Positions 10,361 to 22,589 of a stretch of 64,000 nucleotides of DNA are shown here, one piece after another. This stretch comes from Lamellibrachia satsuma. Taxonomy: Eukaryota > Annelida > Polychaeta > Sabellida > Siboglinidae. The translations under genes were made by a program, and so were the position numbers. How positions within the stretch are numbered: position 1 is the first letter of the stretch; each line of letters starts with the position of its first letter. The stretch is from NCBI GenBank assembly GCA_033239005.1, contig BSQZ01000039.1, forward strand, positions 306,316 through 370,315. Direction: 5' to 3'. The notes beneath the pieces are model-generated. The model saw only the letters and a list, made by a program, of their open reading frames with translations, searched no databases and was not told where the DNA came from.

Positions 10361-11515
10361 TTGTTTTTCTGCGTAATGAACAATGTCAGGATATGGCTTT
10401 TATGTGCAGATCCCCAGAGGATTATTCCGTATGTCAAATATGGATATACTAATGTAGACATTAAATTCAGGGATGCTACAGAGCTTATTAGTATGAAACC
10501 AGTTGGCTAATACTTTAAGTTCTTTATGTATGTCATTGTAAAGTTTAGTAATATGATTTGCACTGATATATACAGTGGTGTCATCAGCAAATAATGTTGT
10601 TTTATTCTGTTTGAGACAAAAGGAAAGATTGTTTATGTATAAAATAAATAAAAGCAGACCAAGAATAGAGCCCTGCGGCACACCATACATAACATATTGT
10701 ATCTTGCGAGGTATTATTGTTACAACTTACATACTATGTTTGATTTGGAAGATAACTCTTAAACCAATTAAGAGGGGTACCTTATATTTTTGAGTAATTT
10801 AACTTAAGTAATAAAATCCGAAGGTATATGCCTTACTTAAATCAAGAAATGCACTGACAATTGAATCTTTTCTTTCTAATGCATTTACAACATCAGAAAT
10901 TAACACAGATGCAGCATTGATGGTGGAATGTTTCGAGCGGAAACCATATTGATTTTTAATTAAGATATTGTTGTTGATTAAAAAGCATAGGTCCTTTTGT
11001 ATACAACCCAGTATCTTTGAAATATCAGGAAGAAAAGATATAGGTCTGTAGTCACAAAATTTATTTTTAGCTTTTTATTTGTAGATTGGTACAATTTTTA
11101 ATTCGTCAGGTACAGTTCCCTCACTTAGACTTCTTTATCAGAATAGCTACTTGTAGAGATAGTTTTTCACCAATTTTTTTAAAAAGCATGGACCAACTTT
11201 TCTTATGTTGAAAGGACCTTGTTATTTGGCTAACGTCAGTTGCATCAGTAGGATTCAAAAACATGCTATTTATACTTTTCCTGGGCTATTGTTAAGATAA
11301 GCATTAAAAAATGGGTTTGGGGCTTACGGATTGCGTTTGGCCTGTTTGTAAAAAAATTTACAAAATGTATTAAAAATTTGATCATGTTCATTAATTAAAT
11401 CAGTGTTGAGTATGAAATGTGTAGGAATACATGATTTATCATTGTTTCCTGATTATGGTTCGAAGTAACTGCAATGTCTTTTTAGAATCATTCTTGAATT
11501 TTTGTAATAGGTTAG
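10361..11515 (-). mobile_element. LINE-D-like reverse transcriptase remnant, minus strand
   Basis: Minus-strand reading from 11515 down gives, across frames, NDSKKTLQLLRTII, SWSMLFKKIGEKLSLQVAIL, LKIAPIYKSK, a YRPISFLP-like block, NQYGFRSKHST, GVPQGSILGLLLFILYINNL, LFADDTTVYISA and YPYLTYGIILWGSAHKSH. Order and motifs are those of a CR1/jockey-superfamily RT. It is cut at about 10360 by the end of the plus-strand LINE-B, so the two elements abut tail to tail. Confidence 0.82.
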
Positions 11516-11529
11516 CATACTAAGTTGTC

Positions 11530-12305
11530 TTAGCAATATGCTTTAGTTTGTTTTAAAGTTAGTGTAAAGAGTAAAAAGTAACGGTCCAAGAACAGAACCC
11601 TGAGGAACACCACACGAAGTGGGTAGTAAGTAATTAGTAGTAAGTAATTAGTAATCTTCACTCCTTGGTATATATCAATTAAGTAAGATGAAAACCATCT
11701 CAGGGCTGTGTCAGATATGTCATACCTCATTGACAAGCGTTTAATGAGTGTGTTATGATCAACAGTATCAAAAGCAGCAGATAAATCAAGCAAGGTAATC
11801 GCTGTTACTTTACTTTGTCCATATTTAGAATACAGTGTCACACCATTGTGTACTTTTAATAAAGCTTATATTAGAAATAGGTCTATAACTGTTTAGCTTT
11901 TCTTTAGGCAAAGTTGACTTCTTAAGAAGTGGCAGCAGAGACAGTGCAGGCACTCTGTCGAATTTTATTTATGCAATTCCATCGCGGATGTGGATTTTCA
12001 TCATATCTGAGACCATTTTATTTATATAATTCCAAAGCTATTGTGGATTTTCAGAGTTATTTGAGACCATATTCGTGTAATAAACCGATCTGACTTTAGC
12101 CATCTGTGTGTTGCAGCAGTGACACTGTTTTGAATAACGTGACTTGTCCAAAGGTGAGCGTGATTTGCATCATACTCGTTCAAGATAATGACGATGCCTT
12201 TTAGATTGTAAAATTTGAGGAGCCATCCATGGAGTAGGTAGTTTTTGTGACACAGATTTGCTACACAGATGACTAGGTATATAACTAGGCATAATGTCAT
12301 TAGTG
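11530..12305 (-). mobile_element. LINE-C (CR1/L2-like) N-terminal RT portion, minus strand
   Basis: From 12300 downwards the minus strand reads TPWMAPQILQSKRHRHYLER, RSPLDKSRYSKQCHCC, QMAKVRSVYYTNMVSNNSEN, then KKSTLPKEKLNSYRPISN, LLDLSAAFDTVDHNTLIKRL and ALRWFSSYL. These are the pre-RT segment and RT motifs 1-3 of an L2/CR1-type ORF2. Several stops are present. A short duplication (TAAGTAATTAGTAG, 11627-11655) lies near its 3' end, which abuts the next minus-strand LINE. Confidence 0.82.
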
Positions 12306-12719
12306 TCTAACCCATCCCTTATCACACATATGGTGAAATTGCCTCTTTGATGGTGACATGTAAAGTCAGTGTCACTTCATCACATGATGGTATTTATTAC
12401 CATATTAAATCAAAGTTGACATGTCAGGTACACACCATTTATTCACCACATAGGTGGTTGATCTCTTCTCAAACTTACCCAGTGAAACACCTGGCGTTTC
12501 TGTTATACTCAATTATAATTAGAGACAGGTGAACATTTACTGTGGGAACACCACAAAGGGTGTGAACCAATTAGTCAACTACGAGCCATTGTATAAACAA
12601 ATCTGTGCAGCAATGATAGCCCATTGGCTTACAAGTCTACAAATGACATGGAAGTACAATTTCCATGATACTGAAACAAGGATCTTATCAAGTATTTTTA
12701 CAGGCACACTTTAATGTGT

Positions 12720-13300
12720 GCAAAATAGCAAATGGGGTCCAAATGGCCCGGGGTTGTAGTGTGCAAATGGGGTCCAAAAAAATTGAATAGTGTGAGGCAA
12801 AGTGTACCCCTTTAGGGGCAAACATGATTTGGCCTACGGAATAAATTATTAAATAGGCATTTATTATATGTCGTGTATCCGGGTAAAAACCTGCTCAAAG
12901 GTGCTAACAAAGTATATATGCAAGAAAAAGAAGTCAAAGATAATTCAGATAAACCAATTAAATAAGATAGAACCATTTAAATAACATAAAACCAATTAAA
13001 TCAGACAGAACCATTTAAATAAGCTAAAACCAATTACATAAGCTAAAATAAATTAAGATGAGCTAAAAACAAGTTAATAAGTTAATAAAGGCTGCACAAA
13101 AAAGGTGTCTAATTTCTTATTTTCATCTACGGCAGAAACAGTTAACACAGTGACGTCTTATAAATCTAAATAGTATTAGAATTGCAGAACCTTAGAAACA
13201 ACACAACAAACTAAAAAAAAAATTGTTGCTGTCCTACATATTAATTTTTTTTCATGTGAGCAAAGTGCACTTTGCCCCCACAACATCAATCCATAGACCC
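12720..13300. repeat. AT-rich segment with a 19-bp minisatellite
   Basis: At 12951-13080 the motif ACCAATTAAATAAG..AGA / ACCATTTAAATAAG..AAA alternates every 19 bp (12953, 12972, 12991, 13010, 13029). GGGGTCCAAATGG (12735, 12770) and a reversed relative GACCCCCATTT (13297) flank the block and could be diverged terminal repeats of an element; not proven. Confidence 0.5.
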
Positions 13301-13599
13301 CCATTTAGTTATCTAGAGCTAGGTAAAGTTAAAAACAAACATGATAAAACAATTAGAAGACTAGCGCCTGACCAGAGCTCCTGTTTATTAGTAAATTTAC
13401 TAATACACATTGGTTCATTCCACAGATAGTTCTGAAAAATGCTATGCAAGTATTAAACAGGTTATTTGATACAACCACAACTCTCATTCTTGTTTACAAA
13501 GGGGTGTGTGTTGCCTCACAATGGTGGTGCGCTTGCATGAACAAAATTATTATTTCACATTTTTGCTTTGTTAAAGAAGGCCTATATTTATGCTATGTG

Positions 13600-14485
13600 A
13601 CCGTTTAGATGTACTGAAGTTTAAAAGTTAACAATGATGGTGATAAACAACATTTACAAAACAATCTCGACAAATTAGTTAAAGGTCTGAAAATGGCAGA
13701 TGTTATTAAATTTTGGGAAATGGAAATGCCTACATGCAGGACATGGGAAGTTGGATGTAAACTATGAAATGGGAGATATTGTTCTATAGGTACTACTGTA
13801 CAAGAAAATGACTTAGGAGTAACAATAAGCGCTGATATGAAAGTTTCAGAACAGTGTGGTATTGCAGCTTCAAAGGGTAATACAATTTTTGGGTAGATTA
13901 TGAGAAATATAACATACAAGGAGAAATAGCTAATTATACTTCTGTATAAAGTAATAGTTAGAAGTTAGACCTCATTTAGAGTACTGTATTCAAGCTTGGA
14001 GACCATATCGTAAGAAGGATATGCTTGAAAGGATACAGAGGAGAGCAACTAAAATTATTCCAGAACTGAGAGACCTTAGTTATGAAGAACAACTGAACGA
14101 ATGTGGTTTAACAATTATAGACAAAGCAATTACGAGATCAAATTGAAGTTTTTAAGATATGGAATGAGTATGAAAATATTGATAAATATTTTTTCTCACA
14201 CAAGAAAGATAGAACTAGAGGACATGGGGTAACATTAGTAAAGTATCACTGTAAATTGTATATCAGGAAGTACTCTATCTCACAGAGGACCATAAATGAA
14301 TGGAACAAATTAGCTACAGATTGTGTAACTGCTAGCAGTTTGAATGTTTCAAAACAAGGTTGACACATATCTCAAGAGGACTGACATGGATGAAAAATGT
14401 TGGACTCTCGATAAACCAATGGTTCCTTGTCCAGTTGCCATCTGCATGGGCCTTTGCCTACTTAGTAGGATGGCAATCTTGTGAA
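13600..14485 (+). mobile_element. LINE-E (CR1-like) C-terminal fragment
   Basis: Read on the + strand across frames: LGVTISADMKVSEQCGIAAS, a region equivalent to VRPHLEYCIQAWRP, LKGYRGEQLKLFQN / RIQRRATKI, RDQIEVFKIWNEYENIDKYF, KKDRTRGHGVTLVKYHCKLY, IRKYSISQRTINEWNKLATD. This is the post-RT connection domain typical of CR1-type ORF2. The noncoding tail ACCAATGGTTCCTTGTCCAGTTGCCATCTG recurs at 43620, 55650, 60955 and 61275. Confidence 0.85.
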
Positions 14486-14699
14486 ACATTGTTAAATCCT
14501 GTTAACTGATAATGTGCATAGCCATATAGGTAAAAAAATCTCAAATTGGTGTAACATTCTTGATGTGGGCTGTTTCTGATGGTTTGGATTAATTCATGTA
14601 GCATCATCGGCACTTTTGTAGACTCCAGGCCCACCTCAATGTCACCAGTCGAACATGCAATATGTATAGTAACGGAAAATGTAAATTATTAACTATTTT

Positions 14700-14863
14700 G
14701 TACGCAAAAACACATTTAATCACCTTTTTCGATGCTCGAATCCGCATATTTAACTCGCTATCAGTGTCGCCATCTTGTGAATAAAAGGGGCAAGCGGCAC
14801 TCAAAGCTGGTTAAATATGCGAATTCGATCTTCGAATAAGGTTATTAAATGTGCTTTTACGCA
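14700..14863. repeat. imperfect inverted repeat, arms about 53 bp, spacer about 57 bp
   Basis: The left arm (CGCAAAAACACATTTAATCA ... CGAATCCGCATATTTAAC) is matched by the reverse complement of the right arm (GTTAAATATGCGAATTCGAT ... ATTAAATGTGCTTTTACG). The spacer starts with CGCTATCAGTGTCGCCATC. The arrangement fits a foldback MITE; a transcribed hairpin is a weaker alternative. Confidence 0.75.
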
Positions 14864-14934
14864 CATGTTTACATGTTCCGTAGTTTAGTATGCACTGTAC
14901 ATGCATTGTACATGGTTACTGTACAAATTGTATG

Positions 14935-15215
14935 TTATAATGGCGACATTGAAGTGGGCCCGGATTCTAGACAAGTGCCGCATCATTTGATTGGCCCAAT
15001 AAACGTGACATCTGCCGAGATAGGTGGGAGTGCGCTTTTCCCCGGGGTTCCGCTTTGCCCCATCGTACTCTACATCATGTGTTCACGCGCAAGCGCAATT
15101 TGGACAAGTCCGGTAGCGCTGGACAACCGCCCGATTCCTCGGCGTTAGTCGTGCCGTTGTGTTTACAAACAAAAACACCTGCGAGATTCTTCCGCCAGTT
15201 CTAGCAAATCTGTCG
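14935..15215. other. locally GC- and CpG-rich patch
   Basis: Against the AT-rich surroundings this stretch has many CpGs (GCCGCATC, CACGCGCAAGCGC, CCGGTAGCGC, CAACCGCCCGATTCCTCGGCG) and an ATTGGCCCAAT palindrome carrying an inverted CCAAT box. It could be a promoter or the terminal region of a DNA transposon. No start codon and exon can be tied to it. Confidence 0.35.
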
Positions 15216-15234
15216 TACAAATCTGCAATAAATA

Positions 15235-15630
15235 CTACATAGAATCGTTAATAGTCACCATTCCAACAAACTTGTTTAGTACGTTATGTCGGTACATCAA
15301 AATGAAGACAGAAATGAAATGTTTGAACGAATGCCAAGTCCGAAATGTAAAATATCTTAGTACTATTTTGAGCGACAGAGTCATTTCCAGTTCCGGTGTT
15401 GCCAATGCAATGAATAGGGCGCCTTGGAGTTCAGCTGGCAGTTCAGCTAATCGTTTAGTAATATTTGGGTACGCTACATGCACATGTAACTGCCTCATGT
15501 GTTGGACCACTTGAGGTACAGGGCCAGTAAGTTTGTACGTATCATATAAACCGCTTTTGTAGTCGTGTGGCACCGTCGTCTGTCGCAGCTGCGCCAGCAA
15601 ATGACCAGGAGAAAAGGGTACGCAAAACAA
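15235..15630 (-). CDS. unrecognised open frame beside the CpG-rich patch
   Basis: A minus-strand frame stays open for about 130 codons, ending at TAG just below 15238. It has a mixed, protein-like composition, for example KSGLYDTYKLTGPVPQVVQH, NITKRLAELPAELQGALFI and ALATPELEM; the last 45 residues look less ordered. It has no ATG start in frame, so it would need an upstream exon or be a transposon fragment. A second open frame on the + strand (15693-15941, KLKSDAFGIREERMDIVYSG) is adjacent. I do not recognise either. Confidence 0.2.
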   Translation of the reverse strand: MFCVPFSPGHLLAQLRQTTVPHDYKSGLYDTYKLTGPVPQVVQHMRQLHVHVAYPNITKRLAELPAELQGALFIALATPELEMTLSLKIVLRYFTFRTWHSFKHFISVFILMYRHNVLNKFVGMVTINDSM

Positions 15631-16179
15631 ACGACAGCGTGTTTTGACAGTTTACACTACAATCAATGGCTACAATGACTGCTGGACCATGACTATTCCA
15701 ACATTATCCCAGGCGACGCCGATTTGATAAGCTGAAATCGGACGCCTTTGGGATTAGGGAAGAGCGGATGGACATTGTCTACAGCGGATACGGAGATCGG
15801 CTGTCGAAGCCTTCACTTCAACTTCAAGGAGAAATTCCCAGCCGAACCCTCCCCAGGGCCCAAACCAGCTGTGTTTCTGAACCATGCGTTAGACCTGTAA
15901 GACGTATACATAGAAGTCGTGCACATGCATCGAGTCTGTGACTGATATTTTTTACGGTAATAGAAGAAACAAACCAAAATGGCACAGTTGCAGTGGTGAG
16001 TATTCTTATACAGCATATTATATGAAATGTGGCTTTTGTATAAATTTTGTATGACAATGGCAAAGTCAGAGAACAATGTAGAATAGATAGAGAAAGTAAA
16101 TGGGGTGTTAGAATATCGTCTTTGTCATGGGAAGTAAGTAAAATATCCCACTGGACTCAGAAAGCTGGTGACCCCTAAC

Positions 16180-16470
16180 TCTATGGAGCAGCTCTGTGAA
16201 GTACGACAAAAATTGTTCTTATTCGCAGAGCAGCCCTGCAAATTATGGCAAACAATTTTATTATTCACAGAGCAGCTATGCAAATAACGGCAAATTTTTT
16301 TCTTATACAGCAAAAGTTATTCTCATTCTTAGAGCAGCTCTGCAAATTTCGGCAAATTGTAATCTTATTCGCACAGCAGCTCTGCAAATAATGGTAAACG
16401 TTATTCTGTGAATTATGGGAGGACTGATAACAGAAAGAGTTATTCTTATCCGCAAAGCAGCTCTGCGAAA
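16180..16470. repeat. 42-bp degenerate minisatellite (GAGCAGCTCTGCAAAT)
   Basis: The motif GAGCAGCTCTGCAAATTA.GGCAAA recurs at 16186, 16228, 16270, 16332, 16374 and 16455. Spacing is 42 bp three times, with one 62- and one 81-bp step where units are disrupted. Confidence 0.8.
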
Positions 16471-16665
16471 TACATTAGTATTATTTATTATTAGACCGTG
16501 GCTATATATATTACAGGTGTATATGAGACAAACCTTTAGAAAGCTACGCTAATCTAAAAGTGTAGCATCATTCTGCACATGTTTTTTGATTTCCTGTAAT
16601 ATGAACCGTATTTTTAGCACTATAGAGGGAGTTTGGGACCCCGCCAAACCTCTCACTTTAGAATA

Positions 16666-16728
16666 GGGAATATTATATGCTATATATATATATATATATA
16701 TATTACATATAATATAATAGTATATGCT
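16666..16728. repeat. TA microsatellite in a short palindromic context
   Basis: About eleven TA dinucleotides (16680-16702) are bracketed by AATATTATATGC and, after the tract, GTATATGC / ATATAATATAAT. Confidence 0.85.
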
Positions 16729-17639
16729 CTAAATAGCGTAAACCCAAATTCCAGGTTGCATAACTGCATGTCCCAACTTCGTGCGTCGCTCAATTCTGTT
16801 ATTTTATCTTTCTGCAACTAGCAGTTGATCACTGAAGTACTGAACTGACAGCATCAGCTATGGTCATAGCATCATAAAAAATTAGGAATTTATTCACTAA
16901 AATAATATTTACATAGTTATGCTAACCTTGCAAAAGGTGCACGAATTCAACTGTAGTATTATTTCCTCTCCATCGATGTCACATTTCAACAATGACAGGT
17001 GAACTTTCACTCTCATTAAATATTTACCAATATCAGCATACCTTGCTGTTTTCTTGTATCGTTTTGACCATCCGGGAATGTACAAATGACTGGTAGTTCT
17101 AAACGACATTCATACATAAGCAGTTTTAGACACTTGGTAACCACGAATGGTTGGCCGAAATGTGCGTGTGTCAAATTTGAAGCGATACGCTTACTTGGGG
17201 TACACCATTAGCATGGTCGCATGGCGAGACAACCACAGTGCCATCTAGCGCATCTACTGTATGGAGTGTAGTGAGGAACCGCTTAGTATTTCAGGGCTAA
17301 TAAATACACTGATGTAATGCCACTCACTTCTTGAACGAACAATTACGTTGATCTGCGAATGGGAAGGCTGATCAAGTTGGAGACTCTGCGGTGATGCAGC
17401 ATTTTTCGAAATCCCGTTCTGTACAATTTCTGATGAAAAATACACTACATAAATAAATATAGCACATTAATAAAGATTAAAGCATATTAAAAATACTATT
17501 ACATTGTCAATGTAGATATACTTTGAAATTGAAAGTTCAGAGGATCTTAATTTTAAATATATGGAAACGCCAACTACAGTTGTAGCTGTGTATAAGTTAA
17601 CCACTGAAACTCGTTGATCGCTGACTTCCAATGTAGATC

Positions 17640-17735
17640 AGTACAATACAAGAAAACGCTTCTGTTGCGCTAAAATCTTTCAAGAAACCCCAAGCTCAGC
17701 AGCGTACCAAAACAAAAGGGGTATACAGTTATAGT
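17640..17735 (-). mobile_element. LINE-C 3' terminus (solo tail)
   Basis: CTTCTGTTGCGCTAAAATCT, then AAGAAACC and ACCAAAACAAAA.GGGTA, repeats 5890-5950 almost base for base. Only the 3' end of the minus-strand element is present. Confidence 0.6.
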
Positions 17736-17744
17736 TGGTTTAAC

Positions 17745-18850
17745 AAATCGAGTCATAACTAACAATAAAAGTCAATGTGGTTTCTTCTATTGTCTCGATC
17801 TACAAACTTAGGTGTGTGCTTATTAGAACGCATTTTATGAAATGTTTTCGAGTTGATTTTTTTTTAAGTGGAACTAAACAAAATTAAGGGGAACTTATTT
17901 CTGTTGGAAGGACTTTTTAACGAGATTATCTGGTCATTGATTACCTGCCCTTGGGCTGATTAACCTAATGGGAAACAAAAGTCAGAGCTACAGGCCTATG
18001 CACTTATAAGAGGTACTCAAACATAACCATTTGCAACTACAATTAAGAATATCATGCCAGTGGTTTACTAGGAAAACCTTGTTGAACTCACATCATCTTA
18101 ATTCCATAAGCCATGCCATACTGTTAGATAACCCTATGTCACGAGTGTCAAAGTCCAAATTTGCTCGCCAAATAAAAATATATTTGTATACATTCATTAG
18201 GATATTATAGCCAATAGGATATGGCCATGCTGTTTGCATCCAAACTCAACTTGTTTAACATATTTTGGCTTTTGTCTACTAAACTAGCCTTCTTTGTTAA
18301 AAAGTACATTGATAGTTATTTGTCCCGGACAGGCGATACTCTCGAGCCCCAGTAGTAAAATATTCAACTTTGTTCTATATGAATACGACTGAGTTTGGTT
18401 GCATGCTGATTGCGCATGATGTTTAAGCTGTTAAATGACCAAGTTTATATTATATCTCTACAGATATAAACCAACCTGTGCGTGTGAACTTTGTGGTATT
18501 TAGAAATCAAATAGTTTATTGTGACTCTTTACAACAGATCTTGTACAACTGAACAACATAATCTTTTACAAAGAACATAAAGAGCACCATGACTGAAGGA
18601 TGAACAGAATATGTAATGTTATACTCCCAGTCATAAGTTATACTGTCTCTATCTCAGTGATAAAAAAATCCATACAAAAACAGTGTGAGAATGTATTATA
18701 ATAATAAACATATCTATTTCACATTGACTTAATATTATATGAAGATCAGGCTGGTGAAATGGATGTAAAGCGTTACTTTTGTCAAAATGTTGACATGTGC
18801 AAAATATGATGTTATTATGATAATATATGTTAATTTTAGACAAAAGTGCT
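17745..18850. other. no recognisable feature
   Basis: AT-rich sequence without long open frames, tandem arrays or inverted repeats that I could pick out. A decayed repeat cannot be excluded. Confidence 0.5.
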
Positions 18851-18859
18851 TATAAAAAA

Positions 18860-18928
18860 CGCACGCACACACACACACACACACACAGACAGACTGACAA
18901 TAAAACTCAAAGTCAAGACTATTCAAAA

Positions 18929-18973
<45 letters not shown>

Positions 18974-18985
18974 GTATGTATATAT
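18860..18985. repeat. CA microsatellite followed by TA microsatellite
   Basis: An (AC)n tract of about 13 units at 18863-18888 is followed by a (TA)n tract with TATG interruptions at 18931-18985. Open frames across it are low-complexity artefacts. Confidence 0.9.
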
Positions 18986-19104
18986 AGCAAATTCCACTTT
19001 GTATAATAAACCAGTTAAAAATACAACCAATAAATTGCAAGATCATAGATGTAATTGTAAGTTTATAACGTGCCAACCTGTTGAGATAATCTTATTTGTA
19101 GTAT

Positions 19105-19335
19105 TAGACTTTTTTATTAGTTGGTTTACAGATGTTTTTCTAGCACAAAAATGGTCGTTCGGGGAATTAAAAAAAATATAAAAAAAAAGAACCTTATTGG
19201 CCAAATTTATTCAGACACTTAAAATAATAAAAATCTCAGGTATGGACCGTATGGTATGCTAAAAAAATATTCACAGATCTATACACAGTCCAAACAAATC
19301 CAGACATTGTGCCCCATTAATTAAACGACTTTTTA
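19105..19335. repeat. dispersed repeat T, copy 1
   Basis: TTAGTTGGTTTACAGATGTTT, CCAAATTTATTCAGACACTT, AAAATAAT..AA.ACCTCAG, ATTCACAGAT and ATTGTG.CCCATTA occur in the same order and spacing at 39295-39520. No terminal repeats or coding content identified. Confidence 0.6.
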
Positions 19336-19339
19336 TTTA

Positions 19340-20105
19340 TGCCGCTAAACGATATATTCTTTCCTCATTTTTATATGCGGATGCATTGATTCAATCATTC
19401 CACGTGTGCATCATTTCCCATGTACATATCTTTGGCTCAGTAACAACATGCAAGTGATATTTTATTTGCTTTAAATTAGCTCAGTTTAATTCAGTCTCAA
19501 ACCAAGTTCCTCTTCAATCCGATCCTTCACGTTCAAGTCAGTTTCTGTTTCTGTAATTAAGTCGATTTTATTAAATTAAATTACTTGTGAAATTTGGCTG
19601 TTTGCTGGCACGAATAATTGTAAAAATTAAAGGTTAAAAATATAATTAATATACATGTGGCGCTGGTTGCCATCATGCTAATCGTTTTGCAACTGAGCAT
19701 GCATCAGACATTAAAGACCTTGACACACCCCTCATACATATTTGTGACTCACCAAAGTTGGAATTTGGCATACTACTGCATCATTATTTTAATGGACGTG
19801 ATGCACCTTTGATGCACATTGCCCAGGGATCTTGATGTGCAGCATGCAATTGACAGGAGTATTACCACTTGTTGTGATAACAGTGGATTACAAAATAGAT
19901 TCTTCACCTTATATTGGCATGCAAGTTATCAATGGACTTTGTTAAATTCACATTAGAGGAAGTGTGGATACCTAAAGTTATGATATTATATACTTGACTG
20001 AGCCTTTGAGGCCTTTTGTTCTCTTCTATGTCAGCTATTAAATGTGATGACTACACATTTAATAGTGGTTTTAGGATAATTGCTGGAAGGTTGTATCCCC
20101 ATCTA
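19340..20105. other. no recognisable feature
   Basis: No open frame, tandem array or transposon motif seen in this stretch. Confidence 0.45.
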
Positions 20106-20107
20106 TG

Positions 20108-20270
20108 TTGATGGCTTGGTGCCTCTCATGGCTTTGGTGCCTCTCATGGCTTGGTGCCTCTCATGGCTTGGTGCCTCTCATGGCTTTGGTACCTCTCATG
20201 GCTTGGTGCCTCTAATGGCTTGGTGCCTCTCATGGCTTTGGTGCCTCTCATGGCTTGGTGCCTCTCCTGT
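20108..20270. repeat. 17/18-bp minisatellite (ATGGCTTGGTGCCTCTC)
   Basis: Nine units alternating between 17 bp (GGCTTGG) and 18 bp (GGCTTTGG). Open frames reading LMAWCLSW repeats come from this array. Confidence 0.92.
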
Positions 20271-20279
20271 AATTTGATC

Positions 20280-22160
20280 ACTCCAAACATCTTTATGTGC
20301 CAGAAGTTGTCTTCTCTGGTCAGCGCTGTTGATGTGACTCTGATATTATGACCCTCGTTGATTTAGTGTTCCCTGTAGCCACAAGGTGGCCTTCATGTTG
20401 GTAAGCTCTGACCCTGCCCCAGTGACAGAAATTGAAAGGTATCTAAACATCCTTTAGTAGTCTCTCTTATTATTGTAATAACTGAGTAAACTCACTGATG
20501 TCCATAGCCTGCTTTAAATACAACATTTATGGGAGTCATATATGACAGGTTCTGACCTTAATGCATATTACTCCGTGCTTATCCATCATATTAATAGCAC
20601 ATCAATTGAACAGTGTTATTTCAGGCCATCTTATAGAGCCTGTTGATTTAATTCCAACTTTCCCTGCAGGCCTGCACTAGGAAGTGCCATCACTTCTGAT
20701 TGCCTTTACTCATCAATTATTCATGCCTGGGTGACAGACACATTGTTTATCTAACTAAGCATGTTCCATTTGTATGTGTCACACAGTGGACACTGCCATT
20801 ACAACCATCTTCTGTCATGTGGTGGAGTGCTAAGTACTAATTTAGGGACCATCTCAATTCATTGATGTTTGATATTAAACCAAGCTGTCCAGTGGTTTAG
20901 CAGCTGTTTCTATTAGCAAAAACCATCCTTCATTTTATGATTGTGTACACAGTGCTGACTTGGAATGCATGTTGGCAGTTTTGCATTATGACAACTGAAT
21001 ATGATCAGTGTGTTACTGTAGGACAGGACAATGTTCATGGGTATCCACAGGTCATTGTAATTCGAAGTGAGGGGGGTCCTGAGGTTAAGTCACATTGGTT
21101 CCATTTTGTATTGGTTTGATGAGATATTTTAGATGGCACTTAGTCAGATTGACAAAGATTTGACAAATTACTTCACCAGATCAACCATAATTCTGCTTGG
21201 ATGGTAAAAAAGAAATTATTTATGCTGACAAGGTGGTCATTGCAATAGTGGTCAGTGTACTTTGTTGTGTGAAGTTAAGATCGACTGAGATGAAGACATC
21301 GTTTGTACAAGTCTGTTTATTTGATGTAGCTGTTGTGTAGTTGATAAATCTCCCCAATGGAGTAATTTGTAAAATATGTTACATCTGGGGGTAACCGAAT
21401 TACGTTATCTTCGATACATTTAGTGCAACTGAAAGTAAATCAGATATTTAGAACTTGTTTTCATGTCTGTAAATTGTTAGTTTAGTGGGTTGAAAATGTG
21501 TTGAATATGTCGGTTTAGCTGTGTAGTGTGGTTAACTAATTATGTAAACAAATTATATTTTGATGGTAATGAGTTACTACTCTAGTTAAATGGTCACATG
21601 ACAATGATAAGACAGGTAGAGCTGACATACAACACCTATCATCATTTTCACAACTTTTAGTATAATCATGTGAAACGTAAGAGCCAAATTGGGTTGCATA
21701 ATTGGGGTGGCATAATTATACACTATTGCACCACTTGTGTGAGTTTCTGTGGTGAATTGAATAAACCTTTTCCAGTTCAGTAATATGACACCTTCCAAGA
21801 CACTGTCTAAACCAGTATTCATTTGAACCACTCCATTGCATACAAAGCCAGCCATTGAATTTATCTGCACTAAGATCACTAGTATGTCAATCTGAGCTCC
21901 TTGCTGCCAGAATGTCAACAACCTCAAGCTTGTCAGGTAGCCTGAGGCATAAAGAGTATGTCATGACATGTTTGTAGGGCAAGTTAGAGTTGACAATCAC
22001 TCCACCCCTTATGGCCTCCTACGACCCTACATTAATTTTGTAAGTGGAAGAAGATCGCCCACTGCTCTACTAGTATGGTGATACAGCTATTTATAGAATC
22101 ACATCTGTACACTGATGAACCATGACACTGGAATCAGTGTTGACTGACATGGCTTAGAAA
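20280..22160. other. no recognisable feature
   Basis: Read in six frames without finding a conserved motif; only short chance frames occur. Confidence 0.45.
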
Positions 22161-22164
22161 TAGA

Positions 22165-22345
22165 CCCTAGTGACCCCTCCCTGTCCTCAGGAAAATGGCA
22201 CCCTCCATTCTGTTCTATTTATGGCATGCTACTCTACTGTGAACAGCCAGAGCCCAGTATCATTCTTGATTTGGTCACTCCACCTTTTCAGTAGTCTTCC
22301 TCTCCTCCACTGTCACTTGAAGTCTTGTTGACAGATATCAGGTCT
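22165..22345 (-). mobile_element. LINE C-terminal remnant
   Basis: The minus strand reads RRGRLLKRWSDQIKNDTGL, then WLFTVE.HAINRTEWR, the familiar end of jockey-type ORF2 proteins (RGRPxxRWxDxIxxxTG...AxDRxxWR). Short and interrupted by stops. Confidence 0.55.
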
Positions 22346-22589
22346 TTATTTCAACACAGCACAAAAAATAGCCAAACATAAAATATAAACCACACTCTTG
22401 ATGTTGAAAAGGACAAGAAGTGTGTCACTTATAACACTTGCCCAGTTACCATAAATATAACAAGAAGCAAATAATTACACTATGCAACATCCATGATTAC
22501 AACTTAACTATTTATATTTCAGTATGAATAATGAAATATTAGTGTTTAGACTAGATAGTCACTGTAGCGTAGTTCAAGAATAACATGTA

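Noticed and set aside
20080..20351. Open frames with LMAWCLSW repeats
   Set aside because: Produced by the 17/18-bp minisatellite; two frames are open equally, as expected for a repeat.
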